From Deltaproteobacteria bacterium (lineage in GTDB: Bacteria; Desulfobacterota; Desulfuromonadia; Desulfuromonadales; Geopsychrobacteraceae), in the NCBI GenBank assembly GCA_009993495.1, contig JAACTI010000164.1:1-9268 (forward strand): DNA of 9,268 bases, given 5' to 3'. A program made the translations under genes and the position numbers. The notes below the pieces were generated by a model. The model searched no databases. It was not told the DNA's origin and saw only the letters and a list, made by a program, of their open reading frames with translations. Within the stretch, counting starts at the first letter, position 1. Every line of letters begins with the position of its first letter. Shown piece by piece: positions 1 to 5,675 of the stretch.

Positions 1-2
1 TC

Positions 3-128
3 GATCATTTTACCCTTGGAGTTGTCCAGACACGAGACTGCTCTGTGTCCGAAATGCTCCGTGGTGTCATGCGGCTGATCGGGCGTGTCTCGACCAGCAG
101 CTCTCAGGCTAAGACAGAATCCTTGTGA
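3..128 (+). CDS. Possible 3' end of an unidentified gene cut by the window edge
   Basis: A reading frame open from the left edge runs 41 codons to a TGA at 126-128. Its last residues include SEMLRGVMRLIGRVS, followed by a Ser/Thr-rich polar tail. I do not recognise the family. The TGA overlaps a GTG at 125-127 (GTGA), the kind of stop/start overlap seen in coupled operons, so this could be the gene before the first sensor gene. Evidence is weak: an open stretch this short is not rare by chance, and a second frame is open to 109. If real, it would sit in the same transcription unit as the two Cache-like sensor genes. Confidence 0.35.
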   Translation, partial: DHFTLGVVQTRDCSVSEMLRGVMRLIGRVSTSSSQAKTESL

Positions 129-154
129 AAAAATTATTCCCCCGGAGAGAAGTT

Positions 155-736
155 ATGCGTTTACTTTTTGTGTTGATGTTCCTCTGCGCGTTGCTGCCCG
201 CACCTGTTTACGCCGTTGAATTGGATACTTTTGACCAGAAGGTGAGGGGGTGGGCGGAGTCTTGCACCGATGAAATTATCGCGCAGTTTGAACTTTTGCT
301 GAGCTCAGGTAAGTTGTCGGTACCGCAGTTATTCGATACTTTTTATATTCCCATTCCGGATACCTCGCCGCAAAAATTTCATACCCAGTATGACCGCATG
401 GTTGACGGAATTCTGCGCCCGATTCTCGACAAATACCTGGAACTGGATGCGCGTTTGGTTTTTGTGGTGGCGGTCGATGTTAATGGCTATCTGCCGACTC
501 ACAACAGTCGTTATTCGCAACCCCTGACGGGGGACGGAGACAAAGATACCAAAGGGAATCGGACAAAACGAATTTTCAGTGATCGCACCGGTCTTGCTGC
601 CGCACACAACAAAGAAGCTTACCTGTTACAGCGCTACAGCCGCGATACCGGCGAAATTATGAGTGATTTTTCGGTGCCCATCTGGGTACAGAACCGTCAT
701 TGGGGGGCGGTTCGCATCGGTTATCGGCAAAAATAG
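155..736 (+). CDS. Secreted Cache-like periplasmic sensor protein without membrane anchor or output domain
   Basis: This 193-residue protein is probably a periplasmic ligand-binding domain. It starts with a signal peptide (hydrophobic residues 2-15, likely cleavage after PVYA at residue 20). The rest is one sensor domain of the type found outside the membrane in methyl-accepting chemotaxis proteins, with the signature DVNGYLPTHN from residue 108, then NRTKRIF, RDTGE and HWG..RIGY near the C-terminus. There is no second membrane helix, HAMP or signalling domain. I prefer ATG 155 because GGAGAG at 144-149 is well placed; an in-frame GTG at 125 would add ten residues and overlap the possible upstream stop. 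The domain is closely similar to that of the next gene, 36 bases downstream of its stop, pointing to tandem duplication. The ligand cannot be read from sequence. It could act as a soluble binding partner or decoy for the membrane receptor (inference). Confidence 0.8.
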   Translation: MRLLFVLMFLCALLPAPVYAVELDTFDQKVRGWAESCTDEIIAQFELLLSSGKLSVPQLFDTFYIPIPDTSPQKFHTQYDRMVDGILRPILDKYLELDARLVFVVAVDVNGYLPTHNSRYSQPLTGDGDKDTKGNRTKRIFSDRTGLAAAHNKEAYLLQRYSRDTGEIMSDFSVPIWVQNRHWGAVRIGYRQK

Positions 737-772
737 CTTTGCCGCCACATTTTATTCCTCAGGAGAAAAAAC

Positions 773-1672
773 GTGTTTAAAAAAATCAGTATGAAAGTCG
801 CCGTTTCGGTCAGTGTGGTGCTGGTGGTGGTGATGGCCGTCGGTACCTGGTATATCGTTGATCAGCAGGGAGCCAGCCTGGAAAAGCAGTTGTTGGAGCG
901 TGGACGCATTGAGGCGCTGGTTGGGGCCAGACTTGTCGGCAAGGTTATGGATGAAGCCATCGACAACGGGGTGTTCAGCGTCAAGGATGCTTTTGACCAG
1001 AGCTATGTACCGATTCCGGGGTTCGAACCGGAAAAGTACCATACCAAATATGATGCCTATCTGGATAAAGCTATTCTGGCGATGGAAGATGAGTTCTTGC
1101 AGGATGAATCAGTGGTTTATGCGGTTGCGCTCGATGTGAACGGTTACCTGCCGACCCATAATACCCGTTACCAGCAACCCATCACCGGCGACAAGCAGAA
1201 AGATTTAGTAGGCAATCGTACTAAACGCATTTTCAATGATCCCGTTGGCCTTAAGTCGGTCAAAAATACCGAACCTTATTTGCTGCAAATTTATCCCCGC
1301 GATACGGGGGAGACCATGTGGGATATTTCAGCTCCTATCATGGTGAAAGGCAAGCATTGGGGAGGTTTTCGGATTGGATTTTCCCTGGAAAAAACCGCCC
1401 AGGCCAAGGCGGATCTGACCCAGAAACTTTCGGTGATTATGATTGTCATTTTGTTACTTGCGACGGGGCTGATTTTTGTGATTGTTAATCGGGCCATGGC
1501 CCCGCTTGCGCACTTGACGGAGCGCGCCGGGCAGCTCGCGGATGGCAAGCTTGAGGTGAAAATTGAAAAGAACAGTGACGACGAAATTGGCCAGCTCGCC
1601 GATGTGCTGGAACGCCTGCGCGTCAGCCTCAAGGCCGCCATGGATCGCCTGACCCGCACACGCCCCTCTTGA
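773..1672 (+). CDS. Membrane Cache-like sensor with HAMP domain but no output domain
   Basis: This 299-residue inner-membrane sensor starts at GTG 773 behind AGGAG (about 762). Helix 1 spans about residues 8-27. A periplasmic Cache-like domain follows, with DVNGYLPTHN, NRTKRIF, RDTGE and HWGGFRIGF (ending at 203), then helix 2 at about 219-238. A HAMP domain at about 239-290 carries the typical P244 and the DEIGQLADVLERL stretch. The protein ends nine residues later in a basic tail. Chemoreceptors and histidine kinases of this layout continue into a methyl-accepting or kinase domain; none follows in any frame, because a strong terminator comes 23 bases after the stop. By eye, about two thirds of the last 83 sensor residues match the preceding gene. 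It may be a truncated receptor, or a real HAMP-only protein signalling through a partner encoded elsewhere. The family is clear; the function is not. Confidence 0.85.
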   Translation: MFKKISMKVAVSVSVVLVVVMAVGTWYIVDQQGASLEKQLLERGRIEALVGARLVGKVMDEAIDNGVFSVKDAFDQSYVPIPGFEPEKYHTKYDAYLDKAILAMEDEFLQDESVVYAVALDVNGYLPTHNTRYQQPITGDKQKDLVGNRTKRIFNDPVGLKSVKNTEPYLLQIYPRDTGETMWDISAPIMVKGKHWGGFRIGFSLEKTAQAKADLTQKLSVIMIVILLLATGLIFVIVNRAMAPLAHLTERAGQLADGKLEVKIEKNSDDEIGQLADVLERLRVSLKAAMDRLTRTRPS

Positions 1673-1694
1673 CAAGTTTTTCCGCGATTTTATG

Positions 1695-1735
1695 AAGGGT
1701 ACGCGCCAGCCTGAATGCTGGCGCGTACCCTTTTT
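1695..1735. terminator. Strong intrinsic terminator between convergent genes
   Basis: A perfect 16-bp stem (1695-1710 pairing with 1717-1732) encloses a six-base loop CTGAAT, and the T tract runs 1731-1735. It lies 23 bases after the sensor stop, and the T tract ends at the nikR stop codon (1735-1737). It ends the + strand transcript. On the other strand the tract after the stem (TTCATAAAAT) is poorer, so termination of nikR there is likely but weaker. Confidence 0.9.
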
Positions 1736-2154
1736 CAGTTCAGTCCTTCCCCGGTGGTGCTTGCTACCAGTTTGCCGTGTTTTACTCCCTTGGTGCCAAT
1801 CAGCTCGTCGGCGATGCGCCGTACCCGGTCGGCTCGTCCCTTGAGAACCACTACTTCCAGACAATGATGTGCGTCAAGATGAACATGCAGGGCCGAAATG
1901 ATTTCGTGGTGGTGGGCGTGCTGATGTTCGGTCAGTTTGTCGGCCAGGTCACGGGTGTGATGATCGTAAACCAGGGTGACGGTCGCTACGGTTTCGCGCT
2001 TGTCTTCTCCCCATTGCTGATCGACCAGCGCCCCGCGAATGAGATCGCGAATCGCTTCCGAGCGGTTGCTGTAACCCTTCTTGTCGATCAGGGTGTCGAA
2101 CTGTTCAAGCAGGCGGGCGTCAATTGAAATGCCGAAGCGAGTGAGGTCGGCCAT
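1735..2154 (-). CDS. nikR: Nickel-responsive transcriptional regulator NikR
   Basis: This 139-residue protein is NikR, a homotetrameric repressor that binds operator DNA when loaded with Ni(II) and typically controls nickel uptake. An N-terminal ribbon-helix-helix domain (about 1-50; RFGISID strand, then GYSNRSEAIRDLIR) precedes the C-terminal ACT-like nickel domain. The four nickel ligands known from E. coli NikR (H76, H87, H89, C95) correspond here to H79, H90, H92 and C98, within the HQHAHHH and LHVHLDAHHC stretches, so metal binding should be intact. ATG at 2154 is chosen because AAAGGAG sits seven bases upstream on the minus strand and the protein then begins just before the RHH strand. 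Longer in-frame readings upstream have no family support. It is transcribed divergently from nrdD and converges on the sensor genes. No nickel transporter or nickel enzyme lies in the window, so its targets are elsewhere. Confidence 0.96.
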   Translation of the reverse strand: MADLTRFGISIDARLLEQFDTLIDKKGYSNRSEAIRDLIRGALVDQQWGEDKRETVATVTLVYDHHTRDLADKLTEHQHAHHHEIISALHVHLDAHHCLEVVVLKGRADRVRRIADELIGTKGVKHGKLVASTTGEGLN

Positions 2155-2260
2155 AAGAACTCCTTTGAAAAAAAACGCAAATTCCGTTCTCTTTAACACA
2201 GCTTCCCCACCGCGGCAAGAACCTTGTCTTTTCCGAAGTTTAGCCGTTTGCCTGCACAAC

Positions 2261-2318
2261 TTGTAAACAAAAAAAACAACATCTAGTGTCTGGAAAGAAA
2301 AAAAACGCGAGATATAGT
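2261..2318 (+). promoter_or_regulatory. Candidate promoter elements of the nrdD operon
   Basis: TATAGT at 2313-2318 is a good -10 match and lies inside the second NrdR-box-like site, with transcription then starting near 2325. No convincing -35 sits 16-18 bases upstream of it. An alternative pair is TTGTAA (2261-2266) and TAGTGT (2284-2289) with a 17-base spacer, overlapping the first NrdR-box-like site. Either placement puts the repressor sites on the promoter. The exact start is uncertain. Confidence 0.45.
2274..2289 (+). promoter_or_regulatory. NrdR box 1 (putative)
   Basis: AAACAACATCTAGTGT matches 13 of 16 positions of the NrdR-box consensus ACACWATATATWGTGT, with the TWGTGT half perfect. 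NrdR is the zinc-finger/ATP-cone repressor of bacterial ribonucleotide reductase operons and usually binds paired boxes. The second site lies exactly 31 bp downstream, about three helical turns, which is the usual arrangement. Confidence 0.75.
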
Positions 2319-2320
2319 GT
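2305..2320 (+). promoter_or_regulatory. NrdR box 2 (putative)
   Basis: ACGCGAGATATAGTGT matches 13 of 16 consensus positions, with the right half ATATAGTGT perfect. It contains the candidate -10 hexamer TATAGT and is in phase with box 1, 31 bp upstream. Repression of nrdD, the radical-domain gene and nrdG by NrdR is therefore likely. The nrdR gene itself is not in the window. Confidence 0.75.
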
Positions 2321-2335
2321 TTCTGTGCTTTGCCT

Positions 2336-2393
2336 GCCGGAGCAATCGTGCTAGGGTTCTGGCGCATTTGAACTTCTTGCGCGCCAGTTTTTT
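2336..2393 (+). promoter_or_regulatory. Leader attenuator candidate upstream of nrdD
   Basis: CTGGCGC (2359-2365) pairs with GCGCCAG (2381-2387) around a 15-base loop and is followed at once by six T (2388-2393), giving a terminator-like element 12 bases before the nrdD start codon and next to its ACGGGGG ribosome-binding region. The upstream gene is divergent, so there is no other + strand transcript for it to end. GCCGGA (2336-2341) can pair with TCTGGC (2358-2363, one G-U), which would disrupt the terminator: a possible antiterminator. The leader is short (about 80 bases) and matches no riboswitch class that I recognise. The alternative is chance pairing or a translation-level hairpin. Confidence 0.5.
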
Positions 2394-2405
2394 ACGGGGG
2401 TTTCC

Positions 2406-4394
2406 ATGGTTGATTTTATTCGCAAGCGTGACGGTCGACTGGTTCCTTTTGAACAGGCAAAAATTTCCCAGGCCATTACTAAAGCGGTTGAGGCGGTTGG
2501 TGGGTACGACTTTAAGCGTGCCACCGATATTGGTCGTCAGGTCTGTATGATTCTGGGCGTTCTTTACAAGGACGACCGGGTTCCTACGGTCGAAAATGTC
2601 CAGGATCTGGTTGAAAAAATTCTCATCGAAAATGGCCACGCACAAACGGCCAAGGCGTATATTCTGTACCGCAAACAGCGTGAGGGCTTGCGCGCAACCC
2701 GTGAATTTATGCAGGAGTCGATTGAAGCCATCGATTCCTATCTGGTGCAGGAAGATTGGCGTGTCAATGAAAACGCCAATATGGGCTATTCCCTGCAAGG
2801 GCTGAATAATCATATTGCAGCCAATATCACCAGCAACTACTGGCTGAACAAAATTTATCCTGCCGATGTCGCCACGGCCCATCGTGAGGGAGATTATCAT
2901 ATCCACGATCTGGGTATGCTTTCGGTTTACTGCTGCGGCTGGGATCTGAAAGACCTGTTGCTCAAAGGCTTCACGGGAGCTTACGGCAAGGTTCAAAGTG
3001 GCCCGGCGCGTCACTTTCGCACCGCCCTCGGCCAGACGGTCAACTTTTTTTATACCCTGCAAGGTGAGGCCGCTGGTGCCCAGGCCTTTGCCAATTTTGA
3101 TACCCTGCTTGCCCCCTTTATTGCTTACGACAAACTTGGTTATGCCGAGGTCAAGCAGTGTATGCAGGAATTTGTCTTCAATATGAACGTGCCGACGCGG
3201 GTCGGCTTTCAAACGCCTTTTACCAATATCACCATGGATATGGTGCCCCCCGCCGGCATGGCCCGGGAAGCGGTGATTATCGGCGGCGCACTGCAAGAGC
3301 GTTGTTACGGCGAGTTTCAGGCTGAAATGGATCTGCTTAATCGCGCCTTTTGCGAAGTGATGATGACCGGCGATTCTTCGGGGAGAATTTTCTCTTTCCC
3401 TATTCCAACGTACAACATTACTCAGGGTTTCAACTGGGAGGATCCGCGATTTGAACCTATCTGGGAGATGACCGCCCGTTTTGGCATACCCTATTTCAGT
3501 AACTTCATAAATTCAGATATGGATCCCGATGACGCGCGCTCCATGTGCTGTCGCCTGCGTTTGGACAATCGCGAGTTACGCCGTCGCGGTGGCGGGCTCT
3601 TCGGTTCCAATCCCCTGACAGGTTCCATCGGCGTGGTCACCATCAATCTGCCGCGTGCCGCTTATCTTTCCGACAGCATGACCAGTTTTTTTGAACGTAT
3701 TGGCCGTTTGATGAAGCTGGCCTTCGAGTCTTTAGAGCTCAAGCGCAAGCAGCTTGAGCGCTTTACCGAAGAGGGCCTTTATCCCTACAGCAAATTTTAT
3801 CTGGCGGCCATTCGTGAGCGTACGGGTAAATTCTGGGATAATCATTTTTCGACCATTGGCCTGGTTGGCATGCATGAAGCCAGTCTGAACCTGATCGGGG
3901 CCGGGATTGATAGTGAAGAAGGGCAGGCGCTGGCCAAGGCGTGTCTCGATTTTATGCGCAAACAACTGGCCGCTTTTCAAGAAACAACCGGGCATCTTTA
4001 CAACCTTGAAGCAACCCCAGCCGAAGGTACCAGCTACCGGCTGGCGCGTAACGATCGCCAGCGCTTTCCTGACATTATTGCCGCCGGTCATGACGAACCC
4101 TATTATACCAACTCAACCCAATTGCCCGTCGGTTCTACCGAAGATATCTTCAGCGCCCTTCAACACCAGGATCCGCTGCAAACCCTCTACACCGGCGGCA
4201 CGGTTTTCCACGGTTTTCTCGGTGAGCGGATTGAAGACTGGCGCAGCGCCCGCCTGCTGGTGCGAAGAATTGCCGAAAACTTTCACTTGCCCTATTTCAC
4301 CCTCAGCCCGACTTTCACTATTTGTCCGGAGCACGGCTATATTGCCGGGGAACACTTTGCCTGTCCCTTTCATCACGATGAAAAAGCTGCCTGA
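2406..4394 (+). CDS. nrdD: Class III (anaerobic) ribonucleoside-triphosphate reductase, large part lacking the glycyl-radical tail
   Basis: This cytoplasmic protein (662 residues) reduces ribonucleotides to deoxyribonucleotides without oxygen. An ATP-cone allosteric domain fills about residues 3-95 (FIRKRDGRLVPFEQAKISQA). The ten-stranded barrel follows, with IHDLG...YCCGWDL (C176/C177) and MCCRLRL (C381/C382), the regions that carry active-site cysteines in this family, and GRIFSFPIPT at 326-335. The C-terminus has the first zinc-ribbon elements, ICPEHGY (C640) and ACPFHH (C653), then stops at residue 662. The RxxGY-like radical loop that must follow is absent; it is encoded by the next small gene, in another frame, 47 bases downstream. 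GGGGG at 2396-2400 serves as the ribosome-binding site for ATG 2406. Its identity is certain. Unusual is the break inside the zinc-binding region, with an AA-ending tail that resembles a real terminus, not a ragged frameshift. Confidence 0.95.
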   Translation: MVDFIRKRDGRLVPFEQAKISQAITKAVEAVGGYDFKRATDIGRQVCMILGVLYKDDRVPTVENVQDLVEKILIENGHAQTAKAYILYRKQREGLRATREFMQESIEAIDSYLVQEDWRVNENANMGYSLQGLNNHIAANITSNYWLNKIYPADVATAHREGDYHIHDLGMLSVYCCGWDLKDLLLKGFTGAYGKVQSGPARHFRTALGQTVNFFYTLQGEAAGAQAFANFDTLLAPFIAYDKLGYAEVKQCMQEFVFNMNVPTRVGFQTPFTNITMDMVPPAGMAREAVIIGGALQERCYGEFQAEMDLLNRAFCEVMMTGDSSGRIFSFPIPTYNITQGFNWEDPRFEPIWEMTARFGIPYFSNFINSDMDPDDARSMCCRLRLDNRELRRRGGGLFGSNPLTGSIGVVTINLPRAAYLSDSMTSFFERIGRLMKLAFESLELKRKQLERFTEEGLYPYSKFYLAAIRERTGKFWDNHFSTIGLVGMHEASLNLIGAGIDSEEGQALAKACLDFMRKQLAAFQETTGHLYNLEATPAEGTSYRLARNDRQRFPDIIAAGHDEPYYTNSTQLPVGSTEDIFSALQHQDPLQTLYTGGTVFHGFLGERIEDWRSARLLVRRIAENFHLPYFTLSPTFTICPEHGYIAGEHFACPFHHDEKAA

Positions 4395-4441
4395 AATGAC
4401 CGCTGGAAACTGAAATTTCAACCGATTCAAGAGGAGAATTT

Positions 4442-4585
4442 ATGTCGACCAAATGTGATGCCAAAACCGAAGTCTATTCACGTGTCTGTGGGTTTTTCCG
4501 GCCAGTGCAGCAGTGGAACCGTGGCAAAAAAGAGGAATTTCGCGAACGCACTGAATACGTGATCGAACGGGAGAAAAAGGCCTGA
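4442..4585 (+). CDS. Stand-alone glycyl-radical domain of anaerobic ribonucleotide reductase (47 residues)
   Basis: This 47-residue protein is the missing C-terminus of NrdD. It reads CDAKTEVYSRVCGFFRPVQQ, then WN, a basic stretch and EFRERTEY, matching the usual NrdD tail (TEVYSRVxGYxRPVxxWNxGK). G17 in RVCGFF is the expected glycine on which NrdG generates the radical. C5 stands where the last zinc-ribbon cysteine (CPxCGxKTEV) would be. ATG 4442 has an excellent GAGGAG (4430-4435) six bases upstream, so it is translated independently. Its frame differs from that of the large subunit, and its stop overlaps the CTG start proposed for nrdG. It should work by docking into the large NrdD piece in trans (inference). 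A sequencing error is less likely, because removing it would require several changes and would leave this ribosome-binding site unexplained. Confidence 0.9.
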   Translation: MSTKCDAKTEVYSRVCGFFRPVQQWNRGKKEEFRERTEYVIEREKKA

Positions 4586-5289
4586 TTCCCCTGACCATCA
4601 GGGGGTTTCAGGGCACCAGCCTGCTCGATTACCCCGGGCGCATCGCGGCCCTGATTTATACCGGCGGCTGCAATTTGCGCTGTGCTTTCTGCCACAATCC
4701 GGGACTGGTTCTCTCCCCCGAAATTTATCCTGATTATCCGCAGAAGGCGTTGCTGAAGACCCTTGAGGCCCGCCAAAATTTTATTGATGGTGTTGTGGTT
4801 TCGGGCGGAGAGCCGACTCTGGCGCGTGGCTTAGATCTGCTGCTGGAAAAAATTCGTAATTTAGGTCTTTTGATCAAGCTCGATACCAACGGTTTACGCC
4901 CTGCGGTGCTGGAAAATTTGTTGCAGAGGAATTTAGTCGATTATCTGGCGATTGATCTGAAAACTTCACCGGCCCGCTACGCCGAACTTCATCAGCAACC
5001 GGTCGACGGCAGTGCGTTGCTGACAAGTTGCCGGTTGGCAATAGAAACCGCTCCCGCGTATGAATTCCGCACGACCTGCGTGCCGGGATTAGTGGAAGCA
5101 GAAGATATTTTGGCTTTGGGGGCGCAGATTGTGGGGGCAAAATTGTGGGTGTTGCAGCAGTTTGTTCCCCGGCCCGATTTGCTGGGTGATGCGCCTGCAA
5201 CCGCCCGACCCATAACGGATTTTTTCTTGCTGAGGCAGATGGCTCAAACATTTGTCGAACGGGTTGAGGGCAGAGGCTGGTCGGGTTAA
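4582..5289 (+). CDS. nrdG: Anaerobic ribonucleotide reductase activating enzyme, radical SAM
   Basis: This radical SAM activase uses S-adenosylmethionine and a 4Fe-4S cluster to make the glycyl radical on NrdD. The cluster motif CNLRCAFC gives C30, C34 and C37 counted from the proposed start. The N-terminus IRGFQGTSLLDYPGRIAALI is typical for the family, followed by CHNP, VVSGGEPTL (the SAM-binding GGE region) and IKLDTNG. No ATG, GTG or TTG lies between the upstream in-frame stop (4552-4554) and the motif. TTG 4675 would remove the first cluster cysteine. I choose CTG 4582: its last two bases overlap the TGA of the radical-domain gene (CTGA), and GGGAG (4569-4573) is eight bases upstream. 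ATT 4585 and CTG 4591 are alternatives. The protein is 235 residues, the normal size for this activase group. Confidence 0.9.
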   Translation: MIPLTIRGFQGTSLLDYPGRIAALIYTGGCNLRCAFCHNPGLVLSPEIYPDYPQKALLKTLEARQNFIDGVVVSGGEPTLARGLDLLLEKIRNLGLLIKLDTNGLRPAVLENLLQRNLVDYLAIDLKTSPARYAELHQQPVDGSALLTSCRLAIETAPAYEFRTTCVPGLVEAEDILALGAQIVGAKLWVLQQFVPRPDLLGDAPATARPITDFFLLRQMAQTFVERVEGRGWSG

Positions 5290-5408
5290 AAAGACAGCCA
5301 GAGGGCGGCGCTGAAGAAGAAAGTTAACACAACCATCGCGGCCATGACATACAGCAGGTAGTCTAGGGCCGTGCGATTGTTGTCCGATGAAAGTTGCGAC
5401 CTTGGCAT
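5286..5408 (-). CDS. Small single-helix membrane protein (40 residues), unknown
   Basis: I do not recognise this 40-residue protein. It has a polar N-terminus (MPRSQLSSDNNRTALDY) and one strongly hydrophobic helix (about residues 18-38, including VMAAMVVLTFFFSAALWL). The start ATG at 5408 has GGGGG seven bases upstream on the minus strand, the same ACGGGGG block that precedes nrdD. Its TAA (5286-5288) overlaps the nrdG stop by four bases, tail to tail. It follows the cytochrome block on the same strand and might be a small subunit of a membrane complex, as single-helix proteins of respiratory complexes often are; that is inference from composition and position only. Confidence 0.6.
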   Translation of the reverse strand: MPRSQLSSDNNRTALDYLLYVMAAMVVLTFFFSAALWLSF

Positions 5409-5481
5409 TGCTTGCCCCCGTTAGAAAGTCATTGAGGTTAAGGAATTTGCAAGACAGGTGCCATGATTTTAATGAGGCAGC

Positions 5482-5577
5482 TCAACCAGTCTCACCGCCC
5501 GCGACGCGGGCTTTTTCTTCGACTTCCTTGCCCCTGGTGCCAAGATAAATGCGCAGGCTAAAACGTCTTATGACGTT
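5482..5577 (-). pseudogene. Coding-like segment reached only by a frameshift at an A8 run
   Basis: On the minus strand, the 31 codons before TGA 5482-5484 read like protein (SLRIYLGTRGKEVEEKARVA). No start codon or ribosome-binding site introduces them. The frame joins that of the segment after the cytochrome if one base is re-read at the run of eight A on the minus strand (T 5576-5583 on the + strand): LTKK then NVIRRF instead of LTKKTS and stop. The zero-frame codons ACA AAA AAA give the A AAA AAA type of slippery site used for -1 slippage in dnaX. It may be the decayed end of a gene, an assembly base error, or a slippage product. The family is unknown. Confidence 0.4.
5497..5516 (+). terminator. 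Possible terminator of the nrdD-nrdG transcript
   Basis: GCCCGC, a GAC loop and GCGGGC form a compact 6-bp GC stem followed by five T (5512-5516). It is the first terminator-like signal on the + strand after nrdG, about 210 bases downstream of its stop. On the opposite strand it lies in a coding-like stretch, so the hairpin may partly reflect codons. Confidence 0.5.
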
Positions 5578-5583
5578 TTTTTT
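5560..5583. terminator. Symmetric AT-rich hairpin with T8 tract
   Basis: AAAACGTC (5560-5567) pairs with GACGTTTT (5572-5579) around the loop TTAT, and T continues to 5583. It could end + strand transcripts that pass the stronger GC hairpin at 5497. On the minus strand it surrounds the TAA at 5568-5570 and follows the A8 run directly, so it could also assist termination or slippage there. The stem core has only four GC-containing pairs, so strength is doubtful. Confidence 0.4.
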
Positions 5584-5675
5584 GTCAGACGGCGGCCAAT
5601 GGGCCAGCCGAAAACGCCGCCTGGCTCCTGCATGAAGAGAGGGTTGCCCGGTTTGATGAACCCCTGTTTTTCAGA
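5568..5675 (-). pseudogene. In-frame coding-like extension after the cytochrome amber stop
   Basis: Directly after the TAG of the small cytochrome (5676-5678), the same frame stays open for 35 codons to TAA 5568-5570 and reads like real protein: GFIKPGNPLF, EPGGVFGWPIGRR, LTKK. The only ATG inside (5633, minus strand) has no ribosome-binding site and would give 21 residues. Either the cytochrome once extended through here and acquired a nonsense codon, or the TAG is read through, or this is the decayed remainder of a separate gene. I do not recognise the domain. Confidence 0.45.

Noticed and set aside
379..393. TCATACCCAGTATGA inverted repeat resembling NikR operator halves.
   Set aside because: The halves are in the wrong order and spacing for the known operator (GTATGA-N16-TCATAC), and the bases encode conserved sensor residues HTQYD.
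1735..2367. Longer NikR reading starting upstream of 2154.
   Set aside because: The added residues have no family support and cross the nrdD control region, whereas ATG 2154 has a strong ribosome-binding site and a family-typical N-terminus.
4675..5289. Shorter nrdG starting at TTG 4675.
   Set aside because: It would remove the first cysteine of the radical SAM cluster motif and the conserved N-terminal strand.
5473..5562. A 29-codon + strand frame containing CPWCQDKC.
   Set aside because: It has no ribosome-binding site, runs through the terminator-like hairpin, and lies opposite a more convincing coding-like frame.
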